From Camelus bactrianus (taxonomy: Eukaryota; Chordata; Mammalia; Artiodactyla; Camelidae): a stretch of 64,000 nt of DNA. Below are positions 1-9,986 of the stretch, one piece after another. Numbering within the stretch: the first letter of the stretch is position 1; every line of letters starts with the position of its first letter. A program made the position numbers and the translations under genes. A model generated the notes under the pieces. That model ran no database searches. It saw only the letters and a program-made list of their open reading frames with translations, and was not told the origin of the DNA. The DNA lies in contig NC_133545.1 of the NCBI RefSeq assembly GCF_048773025.1, positions 12,790,001-12,854,000 on the forward strand, written 5' to 3'.

Positions 1-456
1 TGGTGTTTGAAACCCAGTTTGTGTTTCTTTGTTAGAGCAGCACTAGGAAAAGGGTACACCAGGAATACCCGCGAATGGGTTTGAGAGAGTCAATGAAAAA
101 AGATTTTTTTAAAAATGTCTCCTGTTCCTTAAAAAATTGTCATGGTGAAAGAAATCCCTTTTTTATGTTAAATTGTGCCATTAATTACTAAGCCATGAAA
201 AAAGGGCTGATGGCCTGGGGTGCTAGTGTAAATCAAGGTAATATGTAGCCATCATGTGGCCACTATGTTGCGATATTTAGAACAGCTTCTTTTTAACGGG
301 GATTAACACAAGCATATTCCACAATTATGATTATGAACATCTATCATTGTGTACATAATGGAATCGTAAGTTGGAAAATGACAATGGAAAGCTTATGTAG
401 TCGCTTTAGAGAGCATCCTTTGGTTTTACTTTCACAGCTGAAGTAATTGTTTATTG
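1..456. other. Unclassified single-copy DNA
   Basis: No repeat family, gene or RNA was recognised here. The stretch is AT-rich, with short A and T runs but no obvious periodicity. It lies just 3' (in minus-strand sense) of the open frame at 457-1029. Confidence 0.4.
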
Positions 457-1029
457 CTATAGGACACAAACCTTGCAGTGCCAGTGGTGGACCTTCCACT
501 GTCTGGTCTCAAAATTAAAGGAGCCACATGGGATCATGTTCAAAACAAGATTTGAAATTTCAAGTCTAGAAATTCCCCAATATTTCATTTTCCGCAAGAC
601 ACAGCCCTTCCTTGATGCATTCAACAGGAATATGGTCAGCCCATCATTTAGCCGAAGAAGCCACTCACGATGAATTGGAGGAACTGGCTTCTCTCCAGTG
701 TACTTCTGGCAACAGTCAGCTCCTTCACCCCTGCAGGATGTCTTCACCGTCCCTATCAAAGAATTTCTACTAGGTGAGCTGCTTTTGGAAATTTCAGAGG
801 CTACTGCTGTTTTTGAGATGGCGAAAGATTCCGGCAGCAAATAGCAGTTTTCCTGGGATAAAAACTGTTCCTCCAGGAAGAGGTGAAGCCCAGGGGTGCC
901 AGATAACCCACCTGTCCTGCCGTTGGAGGAGAGAAGAGCTTTATCATGGCATGCACCACCGTTCAAGGCTTTGCCAGCAATTTCATAGAAGGCTGTGGTC
1001 ACACTGGAAGTTTGGTTAGAGACAAGCTC
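457..1029 (-). other. Unrecognised open frame with an exon-like core
   Basis: A minus-strand frame is open for about 190 codons, with an in-frame stop just upstream. There is no usable ATG until late in the frame, so it is not a convincing stand-alone gene. In minus-strand sense, a CTAAC and an acceptor-like CTTCCAG end at 1004, and a GTGAGT donor-like site begins at 668. This would frame a 335-nt internal exon (669-1003) that is open throughout. The translation contains stretches such as HLFLEEQFLSQENCYLLPES, but I do not recognise a family. It could be a host exon, an old retrocopy or chance. The same DNA also holds a plus-strand micro-exon-like segment at 737-773. Confidence 0.15.
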
Positions 1030-1159
1030 TTAGATTTTTTGCCTTTTCGAAAGATTTTAAGACATGGAAGCAGAAGATGAGGTTTGCTAGCTTTCCAGAA
1101 AACAAATCTTGAAATGCTTGACAGAAATTTTTGTTGAAAAAGCTAGAACTATTGAGGAG

Positions 1160-1625
1160 AAAGCTTACTCTCATATTATTGTAATTATTGTAATTGTAGC
1201 TTTTTCTGAATATATTTTTTATATAATTGGGATCCTATGCTCTATAATTTTTTCTATTTCTCTGTAATTCTACTTTTCCCATTTAACATAAAAAGTCTCC
1301 ATGTTATTAATCCTTTATGAATGTTGTTTTTATGGCTGTATATTCCTCTTGTGAACATACAACATACTAAACTATTATTGTTATTAAATATTTAGGGTGT
1401 TTTCAATTTTTTAGCTAAAGTAAGTCATGCTGCTACAATGAACATCTTTATGCACCGAGCTTTTCCAACTTTATGCATGAAGATTTTCCAGACCAGAAAC
1501 CCATGAGTCACTGATTTTAAACGTTTGACACGCAACCCCAAATTGCTTTCCAGAAAGTTTGTCCCAGTTAGTCTCACTGTCAGTGTATCCATTTCACCAA
1601 ACACTCTCTTAACATTTTTCCAAAT
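1160..1625 (-). mobile_element. Ancient L1 (L1M/ME-type) 3' fragment
   Basis: Read on the plus strand, the order of phrases is the reverse complement of an old L1 3' region: a 'gctgtatattcc' block, then 'tagggtgttttcaattt', then 'gctgctacaatgaacatctt', then 'ccaaattgctttcca'. It is highly diverged with many small indels and has no recognisable tail or target duplication. Family by remembered consensus; the exact subfamily is uncertain. Confidence 0.6.
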
Positions 1626-1639
1626 TTTGTTGACACATC

Positions 1640-1950
1640 AATGTATTTCGATGTCTGCATTTTTTTTTCATTTCTAGAGAGAGAGAACATTTTTTTGCCA
1701 TCCCTTTTCCTCCAATTTCAAAAATATTTCCCAACTTTGAAATTACTTTTTCCTCCCCACCTTCTCAACCGTTCCCACCACAGCTCATCTAGATGGCAGG
1801 CAAAATTGTGCTACACCAATTGGTTGAAGAATTAGTTGGGAAATGAGCAGTCATTGACAGGTGACTGCAGGCTGATTCCAAGCACACATCTGGGCAGGGA
1901 GAGAATAAGCAGACGAAATCTGAAGTTTTCTTTTTTTGTGTACACGATAT
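1640..1950. other. Unclassified single-copy DNA
   Basis: T-rich sequence between two L1 fragments. No gene, repeat family or regulatory motif was recognised. Confidence 0.35.
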
Positions 1951-1952
1951 AT

Positions 1953-2058
1953 ATTTTTTAATTGAAGTATAGTCAGTTCACAGTGTTGTGTCAATTTTTG
2001 GTGTACAGCACATTCAGTCACACATGAACATACACATATTCGTTTTCATATTGAACAG
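1953..2058 (-). mobile_element. L1 3'-terminal fragment (GTCAATTT class)
   Basis: The plus strand shows a T run, then 'attgaagtatagtcagtt', then 'gtgttgtgtcaattttt' and 'ggtgtacagcac'. This is the reverse complement of the L1 3' end seen again at 9987, 20183 and 63740. Only about 100 bp remain, so the copy was strongly 5'-truncated on insertion. Confidence 0.8.
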
Positions 2059-2059
2059 T

Positions 2060-2924
2060 TTTTATTTAGAAAATAACAAGCCACTGCCTTGTTAGTTGAC
2101 TTTCAATTCTATTTCCTTCTCCTTCCTTGCCCCATTCTTCCCTTATGACCACAATTGAGAAACTGTAAGTATACAAATGACTTCAATCATGCCTTAAGGC
2201 AAGAGTTCCTTGGAAACAGAGTTTCTATGTGAGGTCTTCTCTGTTCCCCTTTTAGCACCTCATCTCTGTTTTCACATCCTCATCTTCACGTTCAGTGCCT
2301 TTTCTTGTGACTTGTCCCCTCAAGACCTCGCTCTCAGGGCTGGAAACCATCCAGTGTACATTCACTCATGTCAGTCAGTAGCAGTTAGGTTATCTCCTAA
2401 GGTGTAACCTTAAGCAAAGTTATACCTAAGTTAGACCTAAAGTATAATTCCTACAGTATAACCTTAGGCAAACCAGAAAGTTCCTTAACTAATTTATAAG
2501 AGTAGGTGCCCTTTTCCAGGGAAAAGAACCTGACATATCTGCTCGGAGCACCTCCTTTTGGGATACTTGAGAAGGCAAGTCAATCATCAGAGGGTGGTGT
2601 GTTAAGCTAGGAGCTATAATAAGAGGTGGTTCATCAGAACAGATATGTCACCAGGACCCTGGTAAAAAATAACCCTGTGCACAGCGGAGTGCCCCTCTGT
2701 AAAGGGCTGGCAGAGAGACAGTGTGTTTGCTGCCCCACCCCTCTTTCCCCGCTGATTTATATTTTGCTGCCCCTGCCCTACACCTTAGCAATACAGGTGC
2801 TTGGATCTGTTCTGATCCATTTGTCTGACTTATGCCCATGCCTGACCATTTTAACTAGAGTAACTCTATAACACCTTTTAACATTTTACTTTCTCATTTT
2901 AATTTTAGAGTTAATTAGTCTAGT
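2060..2924. other. Unclassified single-copy DNA
   Basis: No repeat family was recognised. A near-identical 14-mer, TAACCTTARGCAAA, occurs twice 54 bp apart (2405-2418 and 2459-2472), set in a short stretch rich in CCTAA/TTAGG-like words. No open frame of note. Confidence 0.35.
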
Positions 2925-3870
2925 CTGGTGAAAAATCCTGTTGGAGTTTTTATTGGAATTGCATTAAATTTATAAATTAGAGAGTAGCAATATTATTACA
3001 ACACTGAGTCTTCTCATCTGTGTGTGTGTTATGTCTCCCATTGATTCCATTCTCTGTCCTTGGTAACATTTTGTAATTTTATGCACAGAAAGTATCTTTT
3101 TGCTGTTTACATGTATCAGTCAGTCATTGCTCATGTGTAGGAATACTATTTGTTGGGTGTTTTTTGTTTTGTTTTGTTTTGGGGTTTTTTTTGCCAATCT
3201 TGTAACCATGATCCTTCTAAATTTTCTTATTAATTCTACGGGTTTATCTTACATGTGAAATCTCTTTGATTTTTTACACTGAAAATTATATTTTATGCAA
3301 ATAATATCAATTCTCTTTTTTCTAATCCTTTTGTCTCACTTTTCATTTTCTTTTCTTATCACATCACATCGTCTGAGACCTTTAGTACAATGTTTAAAGG
3401 ACGCAGTGAGAGAGAACATCATTTTCTTATTCCTGACTCTATGAGAATGCATCTAATGTTTCAAAATTATATGTAAGATTTTGTTGCAGGTTTTTAATAG
3501 ATATTCTTTATTGGGTAAAGGACATTCCTTCTATTCCTAGTTCGCTTGGAAAGTTTTTCCTTGATTAGTCTTGCTATAAGTTTGTCTGTTTAATCTTTTC
3601 AAAGCCCTGACGTTTGCTTTTGTTGATCATTGCAATTTTTTTTTTTTTTGCTGTTTTCCATTTCATTATTTTATGCTCATTTTTTATTATGGTCTTCCTA
3701 CTATTTTCTTTGGGTTTACTCTTTGTTCTTTTTCTTTTCTTTTCTTTTAGCTTCTTACATTAACAATGTGGCTCACTTATTTTCAATATTATTTTATTTA
3801 TGAGCAATGCACTTAAGGATATAAATCTCCCTCTTAGTACTTCTTTAGCTGCATCCCACACATTTTGAAC
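2925..3870 (-). mobile_element. Ancient L1M ORF2 fragment
   Basis: Reading the plus strand gives diverged reverse-complement L1 ORF2 phrases in the expected order: 'ggaattgcattaaattta', then 'cttctattcctagttcgc', then 'tcttttcaaagccctgac' and 'gctgcatcccacacatttt'. The coding frames are destroyed by many changes. It has neither a 3' tail nor a 5' end, so it is an internal relic. T-rich and TTTTG runs at 3150-3180, plus an interrupted T run near 3640, lie inside it. Confidence 0.65.
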
Positions 3871-4298
3871 TGTAGAGCTTGCATTGCCTAATGGTTGCAT
3901 TCTAACAGGAAACTTCTGAACATAAAATGTGCTGCAAGATGCACATGAGCAAAATTCAGAGGGCCGGATATTTTGGAGTTCAAAGACCTTCCCATTGTTT
4001 TTTAACTCTGTCCAGCTCTATCCATGAAATTTAGTAAGTAACAGTCATTTAGTTTTGTTCCCAAAGACCGAGAAAAGGAGACTGCTTATAATTTTCACTG
4101 CTCTGGGAAAAAAATTGAGGACTACTGAACAAATACATAAATATTTGACTGATGTGCAGTTCTTTCCCCAATAATGTAAGAACCACAGAAACATAGTCAT
4201 TGTAGTTATTAGTCTGACAACAACTTTGTCATAGCACAAGAAAAATACATTTATATAGACATACAAAGAGAAGTATACAATTACTATTATTGTAATTT
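3871..4298. other. Unclassified single-copy DNA
   Basis: No repeat or gene was recognised. A 73-codon minus-strand frame here (4045-4266) has no features of a known protein and is probably chance. Confidence 0.35.
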
Positions 4299-4299
4299 A

Positions 4300-4555
4300 T
4301 AATAATTTTGACTGTTTCCTATATACCAGGCACTGTGCCAAGAACGTTTAATACACCTCCTTGCATGAGTCTCCCAATGATTATATAAAGATAAAAATAA
4401 ATACTATTCTCGTGTTACTGATTAGGAAATTAAAGCTTGCAGAGATTGATTAGTGTACCCAAGGTGGCGGTGCTGCTAAGTGATTGAGTCAGAGTTGAAA
4501 CCAGGTCTGCCACTTTTCAAACAGATGTTGTTTGCACTCCATTAACCTGCTTCTT
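4300..4555 (+). mobile_element. MIR SINE
   Basis: Diverged plus-strand copy of the ancient tRNA-derived MIR SINE. It shows 'ataccaggcactgtgcca', a short core, then 'tgattaggaaattaaagc' and 'gtgattgagtcagagttgaa', the usual order from core to 3' half. MIR predates the eutherian radiation. Confidence 0.7.
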
Positions 4556-4904
4556 CCTGTCCTCTAAGCTAGGATGTCGTGGATAAACCATTGCATGAGA
4601 ACAGGCAGAGAATATACTGAGAACAAAGACAGGTTTCTTAGAAACCAAAGGTATAGTAATGACAGATCCTAATTAACTGATGACCATGATGAGAGAGTCT
4701 TTGCCACCTAAAGCTAATGTTTTCACTTCTGCTCTTACTCAGAATACTCCACTATTTCTTCTTTCTGTTGCCTTGATTTCTCCCTTTCTAATCACTGTTA
4801 TCACATACTAACATAATCTAGGGTCTTCTATCTTGAAGGAAAAAAGCAAATTTCTTTGATTCCATCATTGCCTTATTTTTCTTCTCTCCCTCTCAGTAAA
4901 ATCA
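4556..4904. other. Unclassified single-copy DNA
   Basis: No gene or repeat was recognised between the MIR and the L2 copy. Confidence 0.35.
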
Positions 4905-5470
4905 CTTAAAAGCATTGTCTAGACATGTTCCCTTCCCTTCAACACCCGTAGTGTCTTCTCCATCTTTCCAACTACACTTCTGCACCCACTGTGTCACTGG
5001 AACGGCCCTTCTCAAGGTTCTGATCTTGTCAATCCAGTAATTTCTTGTCAGTTTTTTTTTTTTTTTTTTTTTTTACTTGCCTCTCAGCAGCATTTTGCCC
5101 CAGATGAACACTTCCTTCTTCCTGAAACATTTTCTTCTCTTGGTTTCTATGACATAATTCTCACCTCAGGGGCTGGTCCTCGGTGTATTTGCTGGCTCCT
5201 TTTCTTCTGTTGGTCCCATCACTTTAACCACCATCTGTATGTCAATAACTTCTGTATTTCTATCTAGCTCCATTCTCTCCACTGAGCTCATCTTTATCCA
5301 GACACCAACTTGGCTGCACCCTTTTGACATCTATTAGGCATTTCAAACTTAACATACCTAAATCTAAATTCAGTTTTCCCCCTAAATCTCTTACTCCCCA
5401 GTCATCTCTGTATCACTGTTACAACCACAATCCACCAGTTGCTCAAGCCAGAAACATTGGAGGCATAGTA
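4905..5470 (+). mobile_element. L2 LINE, 5' half of a copy split by an LTR
   Basis: Plus-strand L2 (CR1 clade) from within the reverse transcriptase region towards the C-terminus. Recognisable phrases are 'cctgaaacattttcttctc', 'ctattaggcatttcaaactt' and 'accagttgctcaagccag'. The match resumes at 5880, so one L2 was split by the MLT1 element at 5472-5876. A pure T run of about 23 bases (5051-5074) lies inside and is not part of L2. Confidence 0.7.
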
Positions 5471-5471
5471 G

Positions 5472-5876
5472 AGTGTGTAATTGTCTAAAATAATGACATT
5501 CCCTCCCAATTAGAGGATCATACATCTCCACCCCATTTACACAAGGCTTGATCACATGAGTTTCTTTGGCCCACTGAGCATGAGAGATGCACAGTGTGCC
5601 ACCCCCAAGCAAAAGCCTTGAGAGCAGCACATAATGAACCATTCGTCCTTTTCCCTCTGCCATGAGACCTGTAGTCTCCCAGCTGCAAGCTGTTCCTAAA
5701 GCGTAGGTCCTGCAATGAAGGGGTTGAGGAGTAGAGCTGAAGGTGGTCCATGATAGGCATTTAGCATGACCACGAAATAAATATCTGTCGATGTAAATCA
5801 CTGAGACTTGTTGGGAGTGTGGGGGGAGTCAGTTATTACCCAGGCAGAACTTATCTGAAGCTGACTGATATTAGAC
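5472..5876 (-). mobile_element. MLT1-type MaLR LTR fossil
   Basis: Minus-oriented LTR of the ERVL-MaLR group (older MLT1, J/K-like by remembered consensus). The plus strand shows 'ccctctgccatgagacc', a poly(A)-signal-like 'ataaatatctgt', then 'aatcactgagacttg' and a terminal 'ttattacccaggcag'. It sits inside an L2, so it is younger than that L2. It is a broken, ancient fossil of likely pre- or early-eutherian age, with no internal region attached. Confidence 0.6.
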
Positions 5877-5879
5877 ATG

Positions 5880-6035
5880 CTTAATTCTTCTCTTTTATTT
5901 TTCACACTTTACGTACGATCTATCAGCAGATACTTTAACTCCATCTTCAGATTAGCTCCGTCTCCATTTCTGCCCATTTCTCTCCATCTCTTCTACTTCT
6001 ACACTGGTACAAGCCCACAAGGGGGGGTTATTTGC
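5880..6035 (+). mobile_element. L2 LINE, 3' half of the split copy
   Basis: Continues the 4905-5470 copy: 'cagcagatactttaactcc', then 'cacactggtacaagccc' type phrases equivalent to the L2 ORF2 C-terminal region. The join across the LTR is collinear with L2. Confidence 0.55.
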
Positions 6036-6117
6036 TAGTATCTAGCATGTGCATCTAGCTACTGACCCTTCTATTCGCTTCTAGCAATTTGTTCTACACA
6101 TATACTTGAACATAAAT

Positions 6118-6500
6118 ATATACAGGAGTATTTATTCCAGCATTTTTACAAGAGCAAAAGATTGGAATGCCCATTGGTTTGGGACTGTTTAAATAAATTA
6201 TGATGCATCCATTCAATAATAGACTATGTAACAAAGATGAAAATTCATCAAGATGCAGTGTTACATGAAAATAGTAAGAGGCAGAAAATTGAGTTTAGTA
6301 TGCTTCCATTTGTGTTAAAAATGGGGAGAGAAAATAACAATTTTTGCATTAGCTTGTACATTTATTAGAAATATCTCTGTAAGACTAAATATGAAGTTAA
6401 TTCCAGAGGTTACCTATTGCACTGATGAAACTTTGGGGATAAGGATGGGGCAGGAAGGACATGTTTAGTCTGATGTTTTAGTATGGAAAATGCAAAAGTA
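6118..6500 (+). mobile_element. Ancient L1M 3' fragment (plus orientation)
   Basis: Contains 'aaataaattatgatgcatcc' followed by a variant of the '...aatactatgcagcc' block, then 'tgcttccatttgtgttaaa'. This is L1 sense-strand wording on the plus strand and one of only two plus-oriented L1 pieces. Strongly diverged; subfamily uncertain. Confidence 0.4.
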
Positions 6501-6534
6501 GACAAAACAGTCAATTGAATTCCCAATATACCTG

Positions 6535-6542
6535 CCACTCAT
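6535..6542. repeat. Target-site duplication, left copy (CCACTCAT)
   Basis: 8 bp direct repeat that flanks the SINE at 6543-6657; the right copy is at 6658-6665. Confidence 0.7.
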
Positions 6543-6657
6543 GGGGGAGGTAACTAGGTTCATTTATTTATAGAGGAGGTGTGGGGGATTGAACCCAGGG
6601 CCTCATGCATGCTAAGCATGTACTCTACCCCTTGAGCTATACCCACCCCTACCCTCA
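6543..6657 (-). mobile_element. Camelid tRNA-derived SINE (Vic-type)
   Basis: Minus orientation. The reverse complement reads GGGTATAGCTCA, then GCTTAGCATGCATGAGG, then GGTTCAATCCC and a short ATAAATAAATGA tail region. TAGCTCA begins the pol III A box, and GGTTCAATCCC is the B box, matching a tRNA head. A perfect 8 bp CCACTCAT duplication flanks it. By established knowledge this SINE family is restricted to camelids, so it gives the lineage call. Confidence 0.85.
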
Positions 6658-6665
6658 CCACTCAT
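6658..6665. repeat. Target-site duplication, right copy (CCACTCAT)
   Basis: Matches 6535-6542 exactly and fixes the right edge of the SINE. Confidence 0.7.
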
Positions 6666-6667
6666 CT

Positions 6668-7520
6668 TTAACAATTATCAACTTGTGACCAAGCTTGTCT
6701 CAGTTTTATACCCCCACCCACCTCACACCGATTATTTTGAAGCAAATCCATGACATCATATCATTCCAACTGTAACAATTTCTGTACCCTTTTCTAAAAT
6801 ACAAGGACTCTTTCAAAAAATAACCACAGTGTCACTATCACAATTAAAAATAACAATAATTCCTTAGTATCCTCAAATATTTAATCATTGTTTAAGTTTC
6901 CCCAATTATCTCATGATTTTTCTTTTACAGTATGTTTGTTGAGGATCTAAATAAGGTCATCCACATGTTGTAATTGGGTCAGATGCCCCTTAAGTATCTT
7001 TGAGTCTCTAAGCTCTTCTTCCAACTTCACCCCCTCCGCATTTTTCCCCTTTCATTTTTAAACAACAAAACCAGGGGGCATATTGTAGGGTTTCCCACAG
7101 TCTGAATTCTGCTGGTTGCCTCCCGTGGTGTAGTTTAAGCTGATCTTCAGCTTATTTTATTCACCAAATTGTCCCATCTCTGGATAGTGGGAGTTCATCT
7201 AAGTCTGTTCCTCAGCACTTTTCACAGAACAGCTTCCTCACTTTCTGAAATGACAAGATGTTCCAGGTGCATCTTGTACATTTCTTGCCCCAGATCTGAA
7301 TCAGTCGTTTTACCAAAAAGCCCTAGGTTTTTTGGTTTTTTTGTTTGTTTGCTTTTTGGGTTTTTTTAAGTGGAAAATGGTATCTAGGAACTGTAACAGG
7401 AAGAAGAGTTTTCACTGTATTTCTTGGTAATAGTTCATGATACCATGTTTGAGAGTACAACCATGTGGACACCTATCCAAAAACTTAAATAGTTTTTGAA
7501 ATTTGCCAATGGAATCCTTT
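6668..7520 (-). mobile_element. Ancient L1M 3'-UTR fragment
   Basis: The plus strand carries 'ttattttgaagcaaatcca', 'acaataattccttagtatc', 'gtaattgggtcagatg' and 'agggtttcccacagtctg'. This is the known reverse-complement order of the long 3' UTR of old L1M elements. The last 150 bp match less well. The SINE at 6543 lies right at its edge. Confidence 0.65.
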
Positions 7521-7633
7521 GTAATCAGAATGATTTTAAATGTATAATGGTGACTTCCGTAAAAGATCAATATGGTGAATTCTATCAGAAACTTAAGGAA
7601 TTTTTTTTTAAGTAAATGAATCATTCCCAGCTC

Positions 7634-8068
7634 CCTTAGTTTCCTATTGTGGCTCTAACAGATAACCCCAAACTTAGTGGTTTAAGATAACGTAATTTAC
7701 TATCTGACAGTACTGGAGGCCAAAAGTCCAAAATTACTCTCACTAGTCTAAAGTCGAGCTGTCAGCAGGGCTGGTTCTTTCTGGAGCCTCCAGCGGATTG
7801 TTTGGTCTTTGCCTTCTTGGCTTATGGCCTCGTCTCTTCCATCTCTGCTTCTAGTCATCACGTCCGCTCCTCTGACTCCTGTATCCCCCTTACAAGGACC
7901 CTTGTGACAGCATGTAAGGTCCACCCAGATGATTCAGGATAGTCTCCCGAATCTCAGGACCCTTAACTTAATCACACCTCAGAGTCCCTTTCGCCACATA
8001 CAGTGGCATTCACAGAGTCCAAAGACTAGGATGTGGGCATCTTTGGGGGTCATGATTCAGCTACCACA
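7634..8068 (+). mobile_element. MLT1-type MaLR LTR fossil
   Basis: Plus-oriented LTR of the ERVL-MaLR group. It starts 'ttagtttcctattgtggc', continues 'acagtactggaggcca' and 'aaggacccttgtgacag', and ends 'gtgggcatctttgggggtca' ... 'ctaccaca'. It looks nearly full length as a solo LTR. It is a broken fossil of likely early eutherian age. Confidence 0.75.
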
Positions 8069-8069
8069 C

Positions 8070-9590
8070 CAACGTATATCACGTATAGATGCTGATTGTA
8101 TTTTGGAGTGTGTTTGAAAAGAAGTGTCTGGGGTGGAGATTGAGATTATCAGGGCTTCCTGTTAAGAGAGAACTGGGGGCATAGCTGCTGAGGGGTCGGG
8201 AGGAGGCCAGCCTGGAGCTTGCAAGACACCCAGCCTCTGCCTTGGGCACCACTAAACCAGGCTTCAGTGGCCCAACCACCTAAACAGCCACCAGATAAAT
8301 ATTTCAAAGAAAAGACTACCATTTAGTAACCGTAATGTCATCCCGCTGATGGTTATTATAGTGCATAGTGCATATAGTGCATATTATAGTGCAAAGTTAA
8401 CTAACTTTTCCATTTTTATCCTAACTTTTCAGGGCAGAAGAGTCAGTTGAGTTAATAAATCTCTATTGGTAGTAAGGGGTTAATCTTCTAAGGTCAGTCA
8501 CTTGTGCAACATCTTTATAATTTTTGCCATGGCTGCGAATCCCCGAGGCTACCACTTGCTTCCCAACTTCCTTTGAATAAATTTAAATAAGAGGAAACTT
8601 TATGTCATGACCATAAATGAAAACTATTAACACTTCCAAAAATTAAAAACTAATGGTAAAAATAAACACTTTACAATGGAAAATTTTAAAGCCCTAAAAT
8701 GGTCTCACTTGCCACGGATGGTCCACAGGGCACTGTCAGGAGCACGTGGCTCGCAAGGCTGGTCCGAGTGCTCCACATTTTAAAGTGTGTTCTGTCTAGG
8801 TTGCCCCAGTTCAGCGGATATTTTATCACCGCAGGCAGAGAATGACGAAGGAATCTCAGTCCTTTTTCAGAGTACACGTCGGGAATTAGATCAAATGAAT
8901 CTTGTTGTCTTGTATTTCATTTCTCAGGACTGGAGAGAGCTGGTCTGCATTTGACGCTGCATTTGTACCAAACTGTGGTAGCAGTTTACCCCCATGTAGG
9001 GGAGTAGTCCAGTCAGTGACATCCTCCATCACTGTTGGGGCTAATGTTAATCAACACGTTACAAGTGAAGGGACTCATCAGACGGACCCACACGTCTCCT
9101 ACAAGCCAGGCGTGTGCTGGGCACCGGGGAAGCTGCAGGAACTTGGCACTTACAGCCTAGTGGACCCAACAGACATTCGATGACTAATGACAAGCAGTCA
9201 ATGTAGTATTTATATCATAATCCTTGCAGCAAAGAAGCATCACATGTTGAAATGTGTTTTGATCACTGAAGAGCACTTCTTCTGCCCGACTATTGGATGG
9301 TACATCTTTGTTGAACCAAAAAAAAAAAAAAAATGGCAAATGGTTCTTATGCTTATTATTTTTCCCCAAGGCTAGTTTTCAAAAAAACAGGGCTCTCCAA
9401 AGCAGACCGATTTCCAAAAAGCATTAAACTGAGGACAGAGGTGTTACAGCTGGTGCGAGAAACAAGAGCTGTGTCACCCATGGCAGATGAAGGCGTTAGA
9501 AGAGGGCGCTGCTTTGAAGGGGTGTCCAGGAGGCCCCGGGGGAGAGTGAGCGCTGGGGGTTCACGTGGAGGGAGCGCTGGGTACCTGCCC
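8070..9590. other. Mostly unclassified single-copy DNA
   Basis: No gene was recognised. A micro-repeat of ATAGTGCAT-like words occurs at 8357-8394. A run of 15 A bases lies near 9320. A stretch near 9100-9180 resembles L2 wording only weakly. AGAGGGCGCTG at 9501 is a partial CTCF-like core lacking the usual CCA half. Confidence 0.35.
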
Positions 9591-9952
9591 TAACACTGGG
9601 TGTGTTCTGCTTCCTCAGGTGTGCCTTCCAACGCCCAGCCCGGCCCCAGAAAACCAGCTGGCACCTTCCAGGATTGAAGGCAGCAAGTGGCACAGCGATG
9701 GAGCTGGTGGTGAAGAATGGAGGGAGACCTCAGCCCGGGCTCTGCCTTTGTACCCCAGTTGTCCATCACATGCTGGTCATGGAAGAGTTCTGGGAGCTGC
9801 CTCGCCCTTTTGTGCCGGAGGGGATTAAAGGAGAAGAATAATGAAGGCCGTGCAAAGAGCACATTCACAACATGAATACACGTGGGGCTTATCTTCCTAT
9901 TTTAAAAACAGAACAGAACCATTAACTGAAATATGTCATAAATCAGGTAAGT
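9588..9952 (+). other. Exon-like segment with strong splice signals
   Basis: On the plus strand a branch-point-like CCCTAAC (9588-9594) precedes a pyrimidine-rich tract and the acceptor CTTCCTCAG (AG at 9617-9618). A perfect consensus donor CAG|GTAAGT follows, with the junction at 9946/9947. The implied exon is 9619-9946 (328 nt). At least two of its three frames contain stops before the donor, so a UTR or non-coding RNA exon is likelier than a coding one. An L1 inserted about 40 bp beyond the donor. Seen: the motifs. Inferred: that they are used. Confidence 0.25.
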
Positions 9953-9974
9953 GGCTGGTTTTTATGAAACACTT

Positions 9975-9986
9975 CTGGATTTTTTT
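9975..9986. repeat. L1 target-site duplication, left copy (CTGGATTTTTTT)
   Basis: 12 bp direct repeat matching 11347-11358; the two copies bound the L1. Confidence 0.6.

Noticed and set aside
5051-5074. T run as a SINE or LINE tail
   Set aside because: No element body adjoins it on either side; it is a homopolymer inside an L2.
9501-9511. CTCF-like AGAGGGCGCTG
   Set aside because: The upstream CCA half of the motif is missing, so I did not list it as a site.
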